64,000 nucleotides of DNA from an uncultured beta proteobacterium (GTDB taxonomy: Bacteria; Pseudomonadota; Gammaproteobacteria; Burkholderiales; SG8-41): positions 1 through 64,000 of the forward strand of contig CAIZLW010000013.1 of assembly GCA_903933915.1 (NCBI GenBank). The letters run 5' to 3'. Below the pieces are notes generated by a model, which was not told where the DNA came from, did not search any database, and worked only from the letters and a program-made list of their open reading frames with translations. Positions 30,910 through 38,466 of this stretch are shown one piece after another; the first letter of the stretch is position 1, and each line of letters begins with the position of its first letter. The translations under genes and the position numbers were made by a program.

Positions 30910-31887
30910 TCAGGGCGAGACGGGTGTTGCTGTCGGCAGTTGCAGGCCATGTGCGGCAGAAACGCGCCGTAACCGGTCGGGATAATCAGAAATGATGCCG
31001 TCGACGCCCAGGCTGATCATTCGTTCCATATCCCGCTCGTCGTTGACGGTCCATACCACCACTTTCAGTCCGAGTTGCTGCGCTTCGCGTACCGAGGCCG
31101 CAGTCACTTCGCCAAAATAAGGCGACCAGATGGCGCCGCCCGCGCTTTTGACCAGTCGCGGCAGCGAACCGCCAAACTGGCTGATATGCCGTCCGGCGGT
31201 CCACGGCGATGACGATTCGCCGGCGCGGATGTTGTCCTGCCACGATTGCTGCGCCGTCAGGTAAACCGTGGCGATCTGCGGCGCCTCCTGCTGTACGACC
31301 TGCAGCGTGCGCCAGTCGAAGGACTGGATGGTGACCCGTGATTCGAGTTTTTCTGAACGCACCAGCGCAATCAGCGCACGGGCGAATTCCGCCGGCGGCA
31401 GCGTGTGTTGCGGATTCCCGGGCGAAATCTTGGTTTCAATATTGAAACGCACCTGATCGTTGCCGGCGCGGCGCGCCAGTGCAAATACGTCGGCCAGGCG
31501 CGGCATGCGTGTGCCGTCAACCGCCTGCTGTTGCGCAAAACGCTGCGCATAGGGCGAGCGTGGACGGATACGGCCGACGTCGTATTGTTGCAGTTCGGCA
31601 AAAGTGAGGGTTTGGATCGCGATGTCATCGCGTTTCAGCCATAGACCGTCGGGGCTGCGCGTGATGTCAGGGTTGAGCGTGGCGTCGTGACTGACCACGA
31701 CCACGCCGTCCCTGGCGACTGCAGCATCCAGTTCCAGCGTGGTGACGCCGATGGTCAGCGCCTGTGCAAATGCCGGCAACGTGTTTTCCGGCAGCAGTCC
31801 GCGGGCGCCGCGATGGCCCTGCAGATCAAGCCCTGGCGCTGAGCCGGCGATCATCAGCAGTGCAGCCACAGCGATGATGCTGCGCAT
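30910..31887 (-). CDS. Periplasmic glycerophosphodiester phosphodiesterase
   Basis: A 325-residue exported TIM-barrel hydrolase that releases glycerol 3-phosphate from deacylated phospholipids. The signal peptide (1-20) ends SAPGLD. The catalytic pattern HRGARGLLPENTLPAF follows, with ELDAAVARDGVVVVSHDATL supplying the metal ligands and second histidine, and FNIETKI a further ligand. The GDPD order H-R, E, D, H is complete. It is convergent with resC and lies 12 bases downstream of the SH3-like gene. Confidence 0.9.
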   Translation of the reverse strand: MRSIIAVAALLMIAGSAPGLDLQGHRGARGLLPENTLPAFAQALTIGVTTLELDAAVARDGVVVVSHDATLNPDITRSPDGLWLKRDDIAIQTLTFAELQQYDVGRIRPRSPYAQRFAQQQAVDGTRMPRLADVFALARRAGNDQVRFNIETKISPGNPQHTLPPAEFARALIALVRSEKLESRVTIQSFDWRTLQVVQQEAPQIATVYLTAQQSWQDNIRAGESSSPWTAGRHISQFGGSLPRLVKSAGGAIWSPYFGEVTAASVREAQQLGLKVVVWTVNDERDMERMISLGVDGIISDYPDRLRRVSAAHGLQLPTATPVSP

Positions 31888-31899
31888 AAGGCACTCACG

Positions 31900-32604
31900 C
31901 TACTCGCCGGCGGCGAGAAACGAGGTCAGGCGCCAGCCGTTTTCACTTTTGCGAAAACAGGCAAGATGTTCGATCGGGCTGCGGATATGTTCCTCCGGGA
32001 TGTAGCCGTCGCGATCCAGCGCACGAATTTTGACCCACTTTTGTTTGCTGTCGTTGTCGCGATCAGCGACTTCCCAGTCGGCGACACGAACAATGACATG
32101 ACCCACTATGCCCTGTACTGCGGCGCTGCCCGAAGGTTCGTTGCGGATGTCGGTTTGCCGCGCGGTCACTGCGCCGTAGCCGTGCGGGTCGATGTCCCTG
32201 GGCCACTGCGGCAGCACATACGGTGCGCACAGGCTGCGTGGCATCTGGTCATGGCGGTACCAGGCGGCAGCGAGATGCAGCGCCCGCGGCAGTTCACGCC
32301 ATAAGGGACTGTCTTCGGCATCGGGCTCCCACTGGCGCATGAATTCTTCCATGCCGCGCGGCCGCTCCAGACCGTTGCGCACATTGCGGTCAACAATGCC
32401 GAGTACGAACTTGCGGTCGCGTTGCTGGACCGCTGTCAACAGCCGGTCACGAAAGCGCGCCCACGACACGTCGCCGGCGGCTTCGTCGCGGGGCACAAAT
32501 ACGGGGTCCGCTGCGGGTGGTGCGGCATGGGTGGCGCAGCTGAGTGCCAGCAGCGCGGCGCAGCCGAAATGGAAGAATAGTTTTTTGATCAGCAGCGGGG
32601 GCAT
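31900..32604 (-). CDS. Secreted protein with C-terminal SH3-like domain, function unknown
   Basis: A 234-residue exported protein. A signal peptide ends near residue 28 (CATHAAPP). The middle part is unassigned and Trp/Arg-rich. The C-terminal part, from about VTARQTDIRNEPS to GYIPEEHIRSPI, looks like a bacterial SH3 domain, with a variable-to-aromatic WVKI strand and a final GYI strand. Such domains often bind cell-wall peptides. It precedes the GDPD gene by 12 bases and is probably co-transcribed. No enzyme motif is seen. Confidence 0.7.
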   Translation of the reverse strand: MPPLLIKKLFFHFGCAALLALSCATHAAPPAADPVFVPRDEAAGDVSWARFRDRLLTAVQQRDRKFVLGIVDRNVRNGLERPRGMEEFMRQWEPDAEDSPLWRELPRALHLAAAWYRHDQMPRSLCAPYVLPQWPRDIDPHGYGAVTARQTDIRNEPSGSAAVQGIVGHVIVRVADWEVADRDNDSKQKWVKIRALDRDGYIPEEHIRSPIEHLACFRKSENGWRLTSFLAAGE

Positions 32605-32700
32605 GAAAGGGCGTGAATTGGAAGGCCGTATCGACGGTTTCGGGTGTGCTGGAAACGCGGAGTCGTATCTTAGCCGGCCATGAGCTGCACAACCAAGGCC

Positions 32701-33438
32701 TCAGGATGCGGATTGTGCCGGTGTGGCAGCTTGGGTCTGCAATAATTCCACAGCGGCATCGCGCGAATCCAGTACGCGTTGCCGGGCAGTCCGTTCTGCG
32801 GCGTCACCGTCGCCGGCGCGGATGGCCTGCAGCAGACCCTGCCAGTGGCGGACCGATTGCAGGCGGCGTTCCCGCGATGACAAACCAAGGCGGGTGTAGC
32901 GGACGGTCTGCACGGCGAGCGAACCGAGAATGGTCTGCAAGCGGCGATTGCCGGCGGCCTGGGTCAGCAAGCGGTTCAGCCGGGTGACGATTTCAATATA
33001 GTCGTCGCCGGTGCCGGGCAATTCGGCAGCCTGGACCAGTCGGGCAATGTCTTCTTCGATCAGCGGCAGCAGGGATTCGCGCCGCGGACTTTCCGCAATC
33101 AGGCGGTCGCGCAGGCCGTTGAGCATGGCGCGGATGTCGAAGATTTCGTTCACTTCTTCGATGGTCGGATTGGTGACCTGGGCGCCACGGCGCGGCAGAA
33201 TCATCACCAGCCCTTCTTTTTCAAGCAGCCGCAGTGCTTCGCGCACCGGACCGCGGCTGACTTCAAATTCCGCCGCCACGGCCTGCTCCAGGATGCGTTG
33301 TCCCGGCGCATAGGCGCCGGACACGATGCGCTCCGACAAACGTGCCGCAATCTGCTCAGGCAGCGATAGCGTCAAAGGCGCGTCCTGACGCAGATGGCTC
33401 AGCCGTTCAGCAGAGAAATTCTGGCTGGAAGTGGTCAT
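32701..33438 (-). CDS. GntR-family transcriptional regulator (FCD/FadR subfamily)
   Basis: A 245-residue repressor-type regulator. The winged helix-turn-helix (about 20-90) shows ILEQAVAAEFEVSRGPVREALRLLEKEGLV, the GntR signature. The all-helical FCD ligand domain follows, with Asp/Arg/His candidates that bind metal and carboxylate effectors. I start it at ATG 33438, since the upstream extension lies in the operator. It diverges from the biotin-carrier/carboxylase operon across a 10-2-10 palindrome that overlaps both -35 boxes. It is therefore very likely the autoregulated repressor of that operon, with a pathway acid or CoA ester as inducer (inferred). Confidence 0.9.
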   Translation of the reverse strand: MTTSSQNFSAERLSHLRQDAPLTLSLPEQIAARLSERIVSGAYAPGQRILEQAVAAEFEVSRGPVREALRLLEKEGLVMILPRRGAQVTNPTIEEVNEIFDIRAMLNGLRDRLIAESPRRESLLPLIEEDIARLVQAAELPGTGDDYIEIVTRLNRLLTQAAGNRRLQTILGSLAVQTVRYTRLGLSSRERRLQSVRHWQGLLQAIRAGDGDAAERTARQRVLDSRDAAVELLQTQAATPAQSAS

Positions 33439-33448
33439 GGTGAGGTCC

Positions 33449-33477
33449 AAGATACGGCCACATTGTATGATTGTCAA
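33449..33477 (-). promoter_or_regulatory. GntR gene promoter (TTGACA, 17 bases, TATCTT)
   Basis: On the minus strand TTGACA (33472-33477) is followed after exactly 17 bases by TATCTT (33449-33454). The -35 box lies inside the left arm of the palindrome at 33471-33492, so occupancy of the operator should block it. Confidence 0.65.
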
Positions 33478-33492
33478 CAATCTTGTTGACAA
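33471..33492. promoter_or_regulatory. GntR operator: perfect 10-2-10 inverted repeat
   Basis: TTGTCAACAA (33471-33480) and TTGTTGACAA (33483-33492) are exact reverse complements separated by TC. Each arm also resembles the TTGTnnACAA half-palindrome seen for FCD-type GntR regulators. The repeat overlaps the -35 boxes of both divergent promoters. Confidence 0.8.
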
Positions 33493-33514
33493 CAAAAGAA
33501 GGTGGGCATAGCAT
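33486..33514 (+). promoter_or_regulatory. Promoter of the biotin-carrier operon (TTGACA, 17 bases, TAGCAT)
   Basis: A perfect -35 TTGACA at 33486-33491 is followed after 17 bases by TAGCAT at 33509-33514. The expected transcript start is near 33521, about 30 bases upstream of the biotin-carrier ATG, which has GAGGAG at 33540-33545. The -35 lies inside the right arm of the operator. Confidence 0.7.
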
Positions 33515-33552
33515 TCCTGCGACCCCATTGAGACAACCCGAGGAGCACGACC

Positions 33553-33774
33553 ATGGCCCGCATTGAAGTCAAATCCGAAATCACCGGCACCGTCTGGCAG
33601 CTGAAAGCGCAACCCGGCGACAAAGTCGAGAGCGGCGACGTACTGATCGTGATCGAGTCGATGAAGATGGAAATCCCGGTCATCACCGAAGACGGCGGCA
33701 CGGTAAAGGAAATCTTGGTCAAGGAAAAAGACCCGGTGTCCGAGGGGCAGGTTGTTGCAATTATCGAGGAATGA
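33553..33774 (+). CDS. Free-standing biotin carboxyl carrier protein (73 aa)
   Basis: A 73-residue biotinyl/lipoyl domain and nothing more. The biotin acceptor is Lys38 in ESMKMEIPV. The usual AccB is about 150 residues with a long N-terminal arm, so this is a minimal carrier of the kind used by transcarboxylases and decarboxylases. It is the first gene after the GntR-controlled promoter. It is followed by two carboxyltransferases and a biotin carboxylase, so it probably shuttles carboxybiotin between them. A near-identical 73-residue paralogue lies at 42654. Confidence 0.93.
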   Translation: MARIEVKSEITGTVWQLKAQPGDKVESGDVLIVIESMKMEIPVITEDGGTVKEILVKEKDPVSEGQVVAIIEE

Positions 33775-33823
33775 AAAAAAGTAAGTAGATACTTCGAAAT
33801 AAAAGCAAGCGCACGCTTACAAA

Positions 33824-33853
33824 ATAACTAATTGTTTTTTAACAATATTTAAT
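33824..33853 (+). repeat. AT-rich leader motif upstream of carboxyltransferase 1
   Basis: ATAACTAATTGTTTTT at 33824-33839 is identical to 35437-35452 in front of the next gene. Both copies end in ATATTTAAT. Here the motif ends about 11 bases before the ATG. Neither copy contains a Shine-Dalgarno sequence. Confidence 0.55.
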
Positions 33854-33864
33854 TAAAACTGGTC

Positions 33865-35433
33865 ATGAGCTGGCAGCCTGAAATCGACGAGCTCCATCGC
33901 CGCCGTGCACTGGCTGAGACCTGTGGCGGGGCCGAAGCTGTGGCCAAACACCACGCCCAAGGCAAGCTGACGGTACGTGAACGGGTGGCTGCACTGGCCG
34001 ATCCCGGATCGTTTCGCGAAGTTGGCAAACTCGCTGGCAAGGCCACTTATGACGCCGTGGGCCAGCTGACGGGGTTCGAACCGGCGCCGTACGTGATGGG
34101 TCTGGCGCGCATCAACGGGCGCCCGGTCGCCATCGGCGGTGAGGATTACACCATCCGTGCCGGCACCGGTTTCGGCAGTGATCGCCGCAAAGGCGGGCAG
34201 GGCGGGTTCATTGAAGACCTCGCTTTTGAATACCGCATCCCGCTGATCAACCTGATTGATGGCACTGGCGGCACCGTTAACACCGCCAAACGCAAGGGTT
34301 ACACAGTCGTTCCCGGTTACGGCCAGGACGGCATCGAACGTTCGGTCGAACTGCTCGGGCAGGTGCCGGTAGTGTCGGCAGTAATGGGCACGACAGCGGG
34401 CGGCCCGTCGATGCGCGCGATCCTCGCCCACTGGTCGATCATGGTCAAAGGCACCGGGCAGATTTTTGCCGCAGGGCCACCGATTGTGGAACGCGCCTTC
34501 GGTGAAAAGCTGCACAAGGACGAACTCGGCGGTACCAAGGTCGCGGTCGATACCGCCGGCACCATCGACAACGTGGCCGAGAACGAGCAGGACTGTTTTG
34601 AGCAGATCCGCCGTTTCCTGTCATACATGCCGCAGAACGTGTGGGAACTGCCGCCGGTCGACAACAACGGCGATCCGGTGGATCGTTGCGAAGACGCGCT
34701 GGCGAGCATCGTGCCGCGTTCCAACCGTCAGGCCTACAATATGAAAAAGCTGGTCGGCCTGATTGTCGACCGCGATTCATTGTTTGAGATCCAGCCGACA
34801 TTCGGCAAGGCTGTGATCACCGCGCTGGCACGGATGAACGGCAAGGTCGTCGGCATCATCGCCAGCAACCCGATGGTCGGCGGCATCATGGATGTCAAGG
34901 CAGCGCGCAAGCAGGGCCACTTCGCCGAACTCTGCGACATGTTCAACATCCCGATCATCCTGTTTGCCGATATTCCGGGACTGATGGTCGGTCGTGAATC
35001 CGAAGCCGACGCCATCCTGCGTGAAGGCGTGCGTACGCGCTACATCCTCGGCCAGGTGAAAGTGCCGATGTTCACGGTGATCGTGCGCAAATGTTATGGC
35101 GTCGCCGGTGGCGGCTTTATCGACCGCGCCGGACTCAATTTCAAAATTGCCTGGCCGTCGGGCGAGTGGGGTTCGTTGCCGGTTGAGGGCGGGGTAAAGG
35201 CCGCTTACCGCCGCGAAATCGAAAGCGCGCCTGATCCCGCAGCGCGTGAACGTGAAATCGAAACCGAATTGAAGCAACTGGCTTCGCCCTTCCGTACCGC
35301 TGAAGCGTTCGCGATTGAAGACCTGATCGATCCGCGCGAGACACGGCCTTACCTGTGCCAGTTCATCGATGCGATGCAGGGACGGTTGGCCAGCCAGATC
35401 GGACCCAAGTATCGCGCCGGCGTCCGGCCTTGA
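33865..35433 (+). CDS. Acyl-CoA carboxyltransferase subunit 1 (MmdA/PccB type)
   Basis: A 522-residue protein with both halves of the carboxyltransferase crotonase fold. The N-half has INLIDGTGGTV and the C-half has FADIPGLMVGRESE and VRKCYGVAGGGFIDRAGLNFKIAWPSGEWGSLPVEGG. The latter is the region that binds CoA and biotin in methylmalonyl-CoA and propionyl-CoA carboxyltransferases. It transfers CO2 between carboxybiotin and an acyl-CoA; the acyl group cannot be read from sequence. It is only distantly similar to the neighbour at 35467, so the operon encodes two different CT subunits. No Shine-Dalgarno precedes the ATG, which lies after an AT-rich leader. Confidence 0.9.
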   Translation: MSWQPEIDELHRRRALAETCGGAEAVAKHHAQGKLTVRERVAALADPGSFREVGKLAGKATYDAVGQLTGFEPAPYVMGLARINGRPVAIGGEDYTIRAGTGFGSDRRKGGQGGFIEDLAFEYRIPLINLIDGTGGTVNTAKRKGYTVVPGYGQDGIERSVELLGQVPVVSAVMGTTAGGPSMRAILAHWSIMVKGTGQIFAAGPPIVERAFGEKLHKDELGGTKVAVDTAGTIDNVAENEQDCFEQIRRFLSYMPQNVWELPPVDNNGDPVDRCEDALASIVPRSNRQAYNMKKLVGLIVDRDSLFEIQPTFGKAVITALARMNGKVVGIIASNPMVGGIMDVKAARKQGHFAELCDMFNIPIILFADIPGLMVGRESEADAILREGVRTRYILGQVKVPMFTVIVRKCYGVAGGGFIDRAGLNFKIAWPSGEWGSLPVEGGVKAAYRREIESAPDPAAREREIETELKQLASPFRTAEAFAIEDLIDPRETRPYLCQFIDAMQGRLASQIGPKYRAGVRP

Positions 35434-35436
35434 GTT

Positions 35437-35466
35437 ATAACTAATTGTTTTTATTGGATATTTAAT
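35437..35466 (+). repeat. AT-rich leader motif upstream of carboxyltransferase 2
   Basis: The second copy of ATAACTAATTGTTTTT lies at 35437-35452, three bases after the stop of carboxyltransferase 1. It runs through ATATTTAAT directly into the ATG at 35467. It replaces a Shine-Dalgarno in a position where tight coupling would otherwise be expected. The minus strand of 6451-6490 carries a related block sharing TTGTTTTTATTGG. Confidence 0.55.
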
Positions 35467-37002
35467 ATGGCATTCGAAGCATTGCTGCAGGAATACGAAG
35501 CCCGCCGCACCAAGGCGCTGGCCGGTGGTGGTGAAGAGAAATACGCAAAGCGCAGCGCCAAAGGCATCTGGAATGCACGGCAGCGTATCGACTATTTAAT
35601 GGACCAGGGCTCGTTTATTGAATCGGGACTGTTCGGGTCTTCTGGTGTTTACGCCGAACAGGAAGACGAAACGCAGACCGACGGCAAACTCGCCGGTTTC
35701 GGCCGCATCGATGGCCGTGACGTCTGTCTGGTGGTCAACGACTTCACGGTCAAAGGTGCTTCGACCTCGGCGACCAACGGCAAAAAGATCGGCCACATGA
35801 AACGCACGGCCACCGAACGTGGCATGCCGCTGGTGCTGATCGGTGAATCCACCGGTGCGCGTCTGCCGGATGCGATGGGTTCGCGCGGGATGGGCTTATT
35901 GCTGGGTAACGACAACACGCAGTTCCGCCGCATGCGCGAAATTCCGATGGCCGCCGCGGCATTCGGGCCCTCATTCGGTTCATCGACCTGGCTGATGTGC
36001 CAGTCCGATTTCGCGATCATGCACAAGAGCGCGATCATGGCGGTGTCCAGTCCCGGCCTGGTGTCGATGGCGCTTGGCGAAAAAGTGGCTGCCGAAGACC
36101 TTGGCGGCTGGCGTTTGCATGCCGAAACCACCGGCCTGATCGATCAGTTCGCCGACACCGAAGAAGAGGTGTTCGACCAGATCAAGAAATTCCTGTCATA
36201 CATGCCCAACCACCACCGCGAAGCGCCAGCCGATGCGCCGGTGCCGGCGGGTTCAGGCGCCGAGATGGCGAAAGTGTTCGATATCCTGCCCGAGAGCCGC
36301 ACCCAGGTGTATGACATGAAGCGGGTCATCAAGTGCATCGTCGACAAGGATTCGCTGCTCGAAATGAAACCGCGCTTCGGCAAGAGCGCGGTGACGGCGC
36401 TGGCCCGACTCGGCGGCAAAAGCGTCGGCATCATCGCCAACAACCCGCTGCATCGCGGCGGCGCACTCGATGCCGATGCCTGCCGCAAGATTGTCGATTT
36501 CATTGTCATGTGCGATTCGTTCAATATCCCGTTCGTGATGCTGGTCGATACCCCGGGCTTCCAGATCGGCACCGAAGCCGAGCGCGCCGGCGCGCCGGGC
36601 AAGATCATGAACTTCATGAACGCGATGACACTGGTTACCGTGCCGCATATCTCGGTGATCGTGCGCAAGAGCTACGGCCGTGCCTATGTCTGCATGGGCG
36701 GTGGCCGCCACTCCGACGAGGTCGGTGCCTGGCCTTCCGCTGAAGTCAGCTTCATGAGCCCGGACTTCGCGACCAAGATCGTCCACGGCGTCGGTCACGG
36801 TGAACCTGGTTTTGAAGAGGCGTTGGCTGACATCCGCAAGGGTGCCGATGTGTGGGGCTTGGCGGCAGTCTACGCCGCACAGTCGGTGATCAAGCCGCAG
36901 GACACCCGCGATTACCTGATCCGCATGCTCGACGTCTACAAGCTGCGCATGACCAAGGGTGTCGGTCAGCACCTGATGCGCAGCTGGCCGACCAGCTACT
37001 AA
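35467..37002 (+). CDS. Acyl-CoA carboxyltransferase subunit 2
   Basis: A 511-residue full-length carboxyltransferase. The N-half has VNDFTVKGASTSATNGKKI and ESTGARLPDAMGS; the C-half has GIIANNPLHRGGALDADACRK, VDTPGFQIGTEAERAGAPG and GGGRHSDEVGAWPSAEVSFMSP. These match the PccB/MmdA layout. It is end-to-end homologous, with the same length of 511, to the gene at 44428, and both end in a WPT(S/T) aromatic tail. It is more distant from CT1 upstream. The pair could form a mixed complex, as AccD4/AccD5 do in mycobacteria (known precedent), or serve two substrates. Confidence 0.9.
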   Translation: MAFEALLQEYEARRTKALAGGGEEKYAKRSAKGIWNARQRIDYLMDQGSFIESGLFGSSGVYAEQEDETQTDGKLAGFGRIDGRDVCLVVNDFTVKGASTSATNGKKIGHMKRTATERGMPLVLIGESTGARLPDAMGSRGMGLLLGNDNTQFRRMREIPMAAAAFGPSFGSSTWLMCQSDFAIMHKSAIMAVSSPGLVSMALGEKVAAEDLGGWRLHAETTGLIDQFADTEEEVFDQIKKFLSYMPNHHREAPADAPVPAGSGAEMAKVFDILPESRTQVYDMKRVIKCIVDKDSLLEMKPRFGKSAVTALARLGGKSVGIIANNPLHRGGALDADACRKIVDFIVMCDSFNIPFVMLVDTPGFQIGTEAERAGAPGKIMNFMNAMTLVTVPHISVIVRKSYGRAYVCMGGGRHSDEVGAWPSAEVSFMSPDFATKIVHGVGHGEPGFEEALADIRKGADVWGLAAVYAAQSVIKPQDTRDYLIRMLDVYKLRMTKGVGQHLMRSWPTSY

Positions 37003-37007
37003 CTGCA

Positions 37008-37100
37008 TTTAGCCACAGAGTTCACAGAGGGCGCAGAGAACAGCAGAAAAACCGCATACCAAGGGTTTTCTCCGCGATCCCTGTGTCCTTTGTGGCAAAA
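37008..37100. repeat. CACAGAG-type imperfect inverted repeat inside the carboxylase operon
   Basis: Arms at 37008-37040 (starting TTTAGCCACAGAG) and 37068-37100 (ending CCTTTGTGGCAAAA) match at 25 of 33 positions as an inverted repeat around a 27-base centre. This CCACAGAG/CTCTGTGG pattern is a dispersed element known from several proteobacterial genomes. It lies between carboxyltransferase 2 and the biotin carboxylase. Its right end supplies the AAGGA in front of the biotin carboxylase ATG. Confidence 0.75.
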
Positions 37101-37110
37101 AGGATTTTTG

Positions 37111-38460
37111 ATGTTTAGCAAAGTATTGGTGGTCAACCGTGGTGCTGTTGCGGCGCGTGTGTTGCGTGCGCTGAATGCGATGAATATCCCTTCGGTGGCG
37201 GTGTATTCCGAAGCCGATCACCACGCGCCCTATCTGGAAATGGCGAGCCAGACTTTTGCCATCGGCCCCGCACCCGCGCGCGAGAGTTATCTCAACCAGG
37301 ACACCCTCATCGAGGTGCTGCGCCAGTCCGGCGCCGACGGCCTGCATCCTGGCTACGGTTTCCTGTCCGAAAACGCCGGTTTTGCGCAGAAGGTCATCGA
37401 TGCTGGCTCGAGCTTCATCGGGCCATCGCCGAAATGGATAGACGCCATGGGCCACAAGACCCGCGCCCGTGACATCGCCGCGCAGTACGGCATGCCGATG
37501 TCGCAGGGTTCGGATGTGCTGCCCGATGACAACGACGCGATCATCGCTGCCGCGCGCAAGATCGGTTTTCCGGTGCTGGTGAAGCCTGCCGGTGGTGGCG
37601 GTGGCATTGGCATGCTGCCGGCGAAGGACGAGGCCGAATTGCTGACCGCGGTGGAGCGTTCGCGCTCGATGGCCAGCCGCGGCTTCGGCACCACCGAGGT
37701 TTATCTCGAAAAACTGATCGAACGGCCGCGTCATGTCGAATTCCAGATCCTCGGCGACCAGCATGGTGGTGCGATGCATCTGTTCGAGCGCGATTGCTCG
37801 ACTCAGCGCCGCAACCAGAAAGTGATTGAAGAAGCGCCGGGCCCGGAAATTCCGCGCGATAAAGCGGTTGCTGTCGCCGACCAGATCGCCGGCATCATGC
37901 GTACCATGGGTTACGACAACATCGGCACCGTCGAAATGCTGCTCGGTGCCGACGGCTCGTTCAACTTCCTTGAAATGAACACCCGGTTGCAGGTCGAGCA
38001 TGGCGTGACCGAAGAAGTCACGGGTGTGGACCTGGTCCGTGCGCAGATCCGCTCCGCCGCTGGCGAAAAATTGGGCGACATCCTGCCGGGCAAGGCTGAA
38101 ATCAAGGGTCACGCGATTCAGGCGCGAGTGTATGCCGAAGATCCGAAGAACTTTTTCCCGTCACCCGGCAAGCTGATGGTGTTCCGTCCGCCGGAAGGCG
38201 AGGGCATCCGCGTCGACACCGGTTATGCCGAAGGCCGCGACGTGACGCCGCATTACGACCCGATGATTGCCAAGGTGATTGTGCGCGCCGCCACCCGCGA
38301 AGCGGCGATCGACAAATTGATCGAAGCGCTGGGCGGCTTCGACATACAGGGTCTCAAACACAACATTCCGGCAGTCATCAACATCCTGCGCTCCGAACAG
38401 TTCCGCGCGGGGCGGGTGCACACCGGCATCATCGGCGAAGTTATGGGCAAGAAAGTTTAA
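37111..38460 (+). CDS. Biotin carboxylase subunit
   Basis: A 449-residue ATP-grasp enzyme that charges biotin with bicarbonate. It has the three AccC domains: VLVVNRGAVAARVLRAL, HPGYGFLSEN, the ATP-grasp core and the C-terminal domain with GHAIQARVYAEDPKNFFPSPGK. Catalytic residues seen are the Lys of VLVKPAGG, His of RHVEFQ, Lys of NQKVIEEAP, and Glu/Arg/Gln/Glu of EMNTRLQVEH. Unusual changes are GGGGGIGM where AccC has a Lys or Arg in the glycine loop, and EHGVTE for EHPVTE. ATG 37111 follows AAGGA contributed by the inverted repeat. It should charge the 73-residue carriers. Confidence 0.93.
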   Translation: MFSKVLVVNRGAVAARVLRALNAMNIPSVAVYSEADHHAPYLEMASQTFAIGPAPARESYLNQDTLIEVLRQSGADGLHPGYGFLSENAGFAQKVIDAGSSFIGPSPKWIDAMGHKTRARDIAAQYGMPMSQGSDVLPDDNDAIIAAARKIGFPVLVKPAGGGGGIGMLPAKDEAELLTAVERSRSMASRGFGTTEVYLEKLIERPRHVEFQILGDQHGGAMHLFERDCSTQRRNQKVIEEAPGPEIPRDKAVAVADQIAGIMRTMGYDNIGTVEMLLGADGSFNFLEMNTRLQVEHGVTEEVTGVDLVRAQIRSAAGEKLGDILPGKAEIKGHAIQARVYAEDPKNFFPSPGKLMVFRPPEGEGIRVDTGYAEGRDVTPHYDPMIAKVIVRAATREAAIDKLIEALGGFDIQGLKHNIPAVINILRSEQFRAGRVHTGIIGEVMGKKV

Positions 38461-38466
38461 AACGAC

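Noticed and set aside
37009-38112. A 367-codon minus-strand frame ending in a Cys/Leu-rich tail
   Set aside because: The tail is a translation of the CACAGAG inverted repeat and the rest is antisense to the biotin carboxylase.
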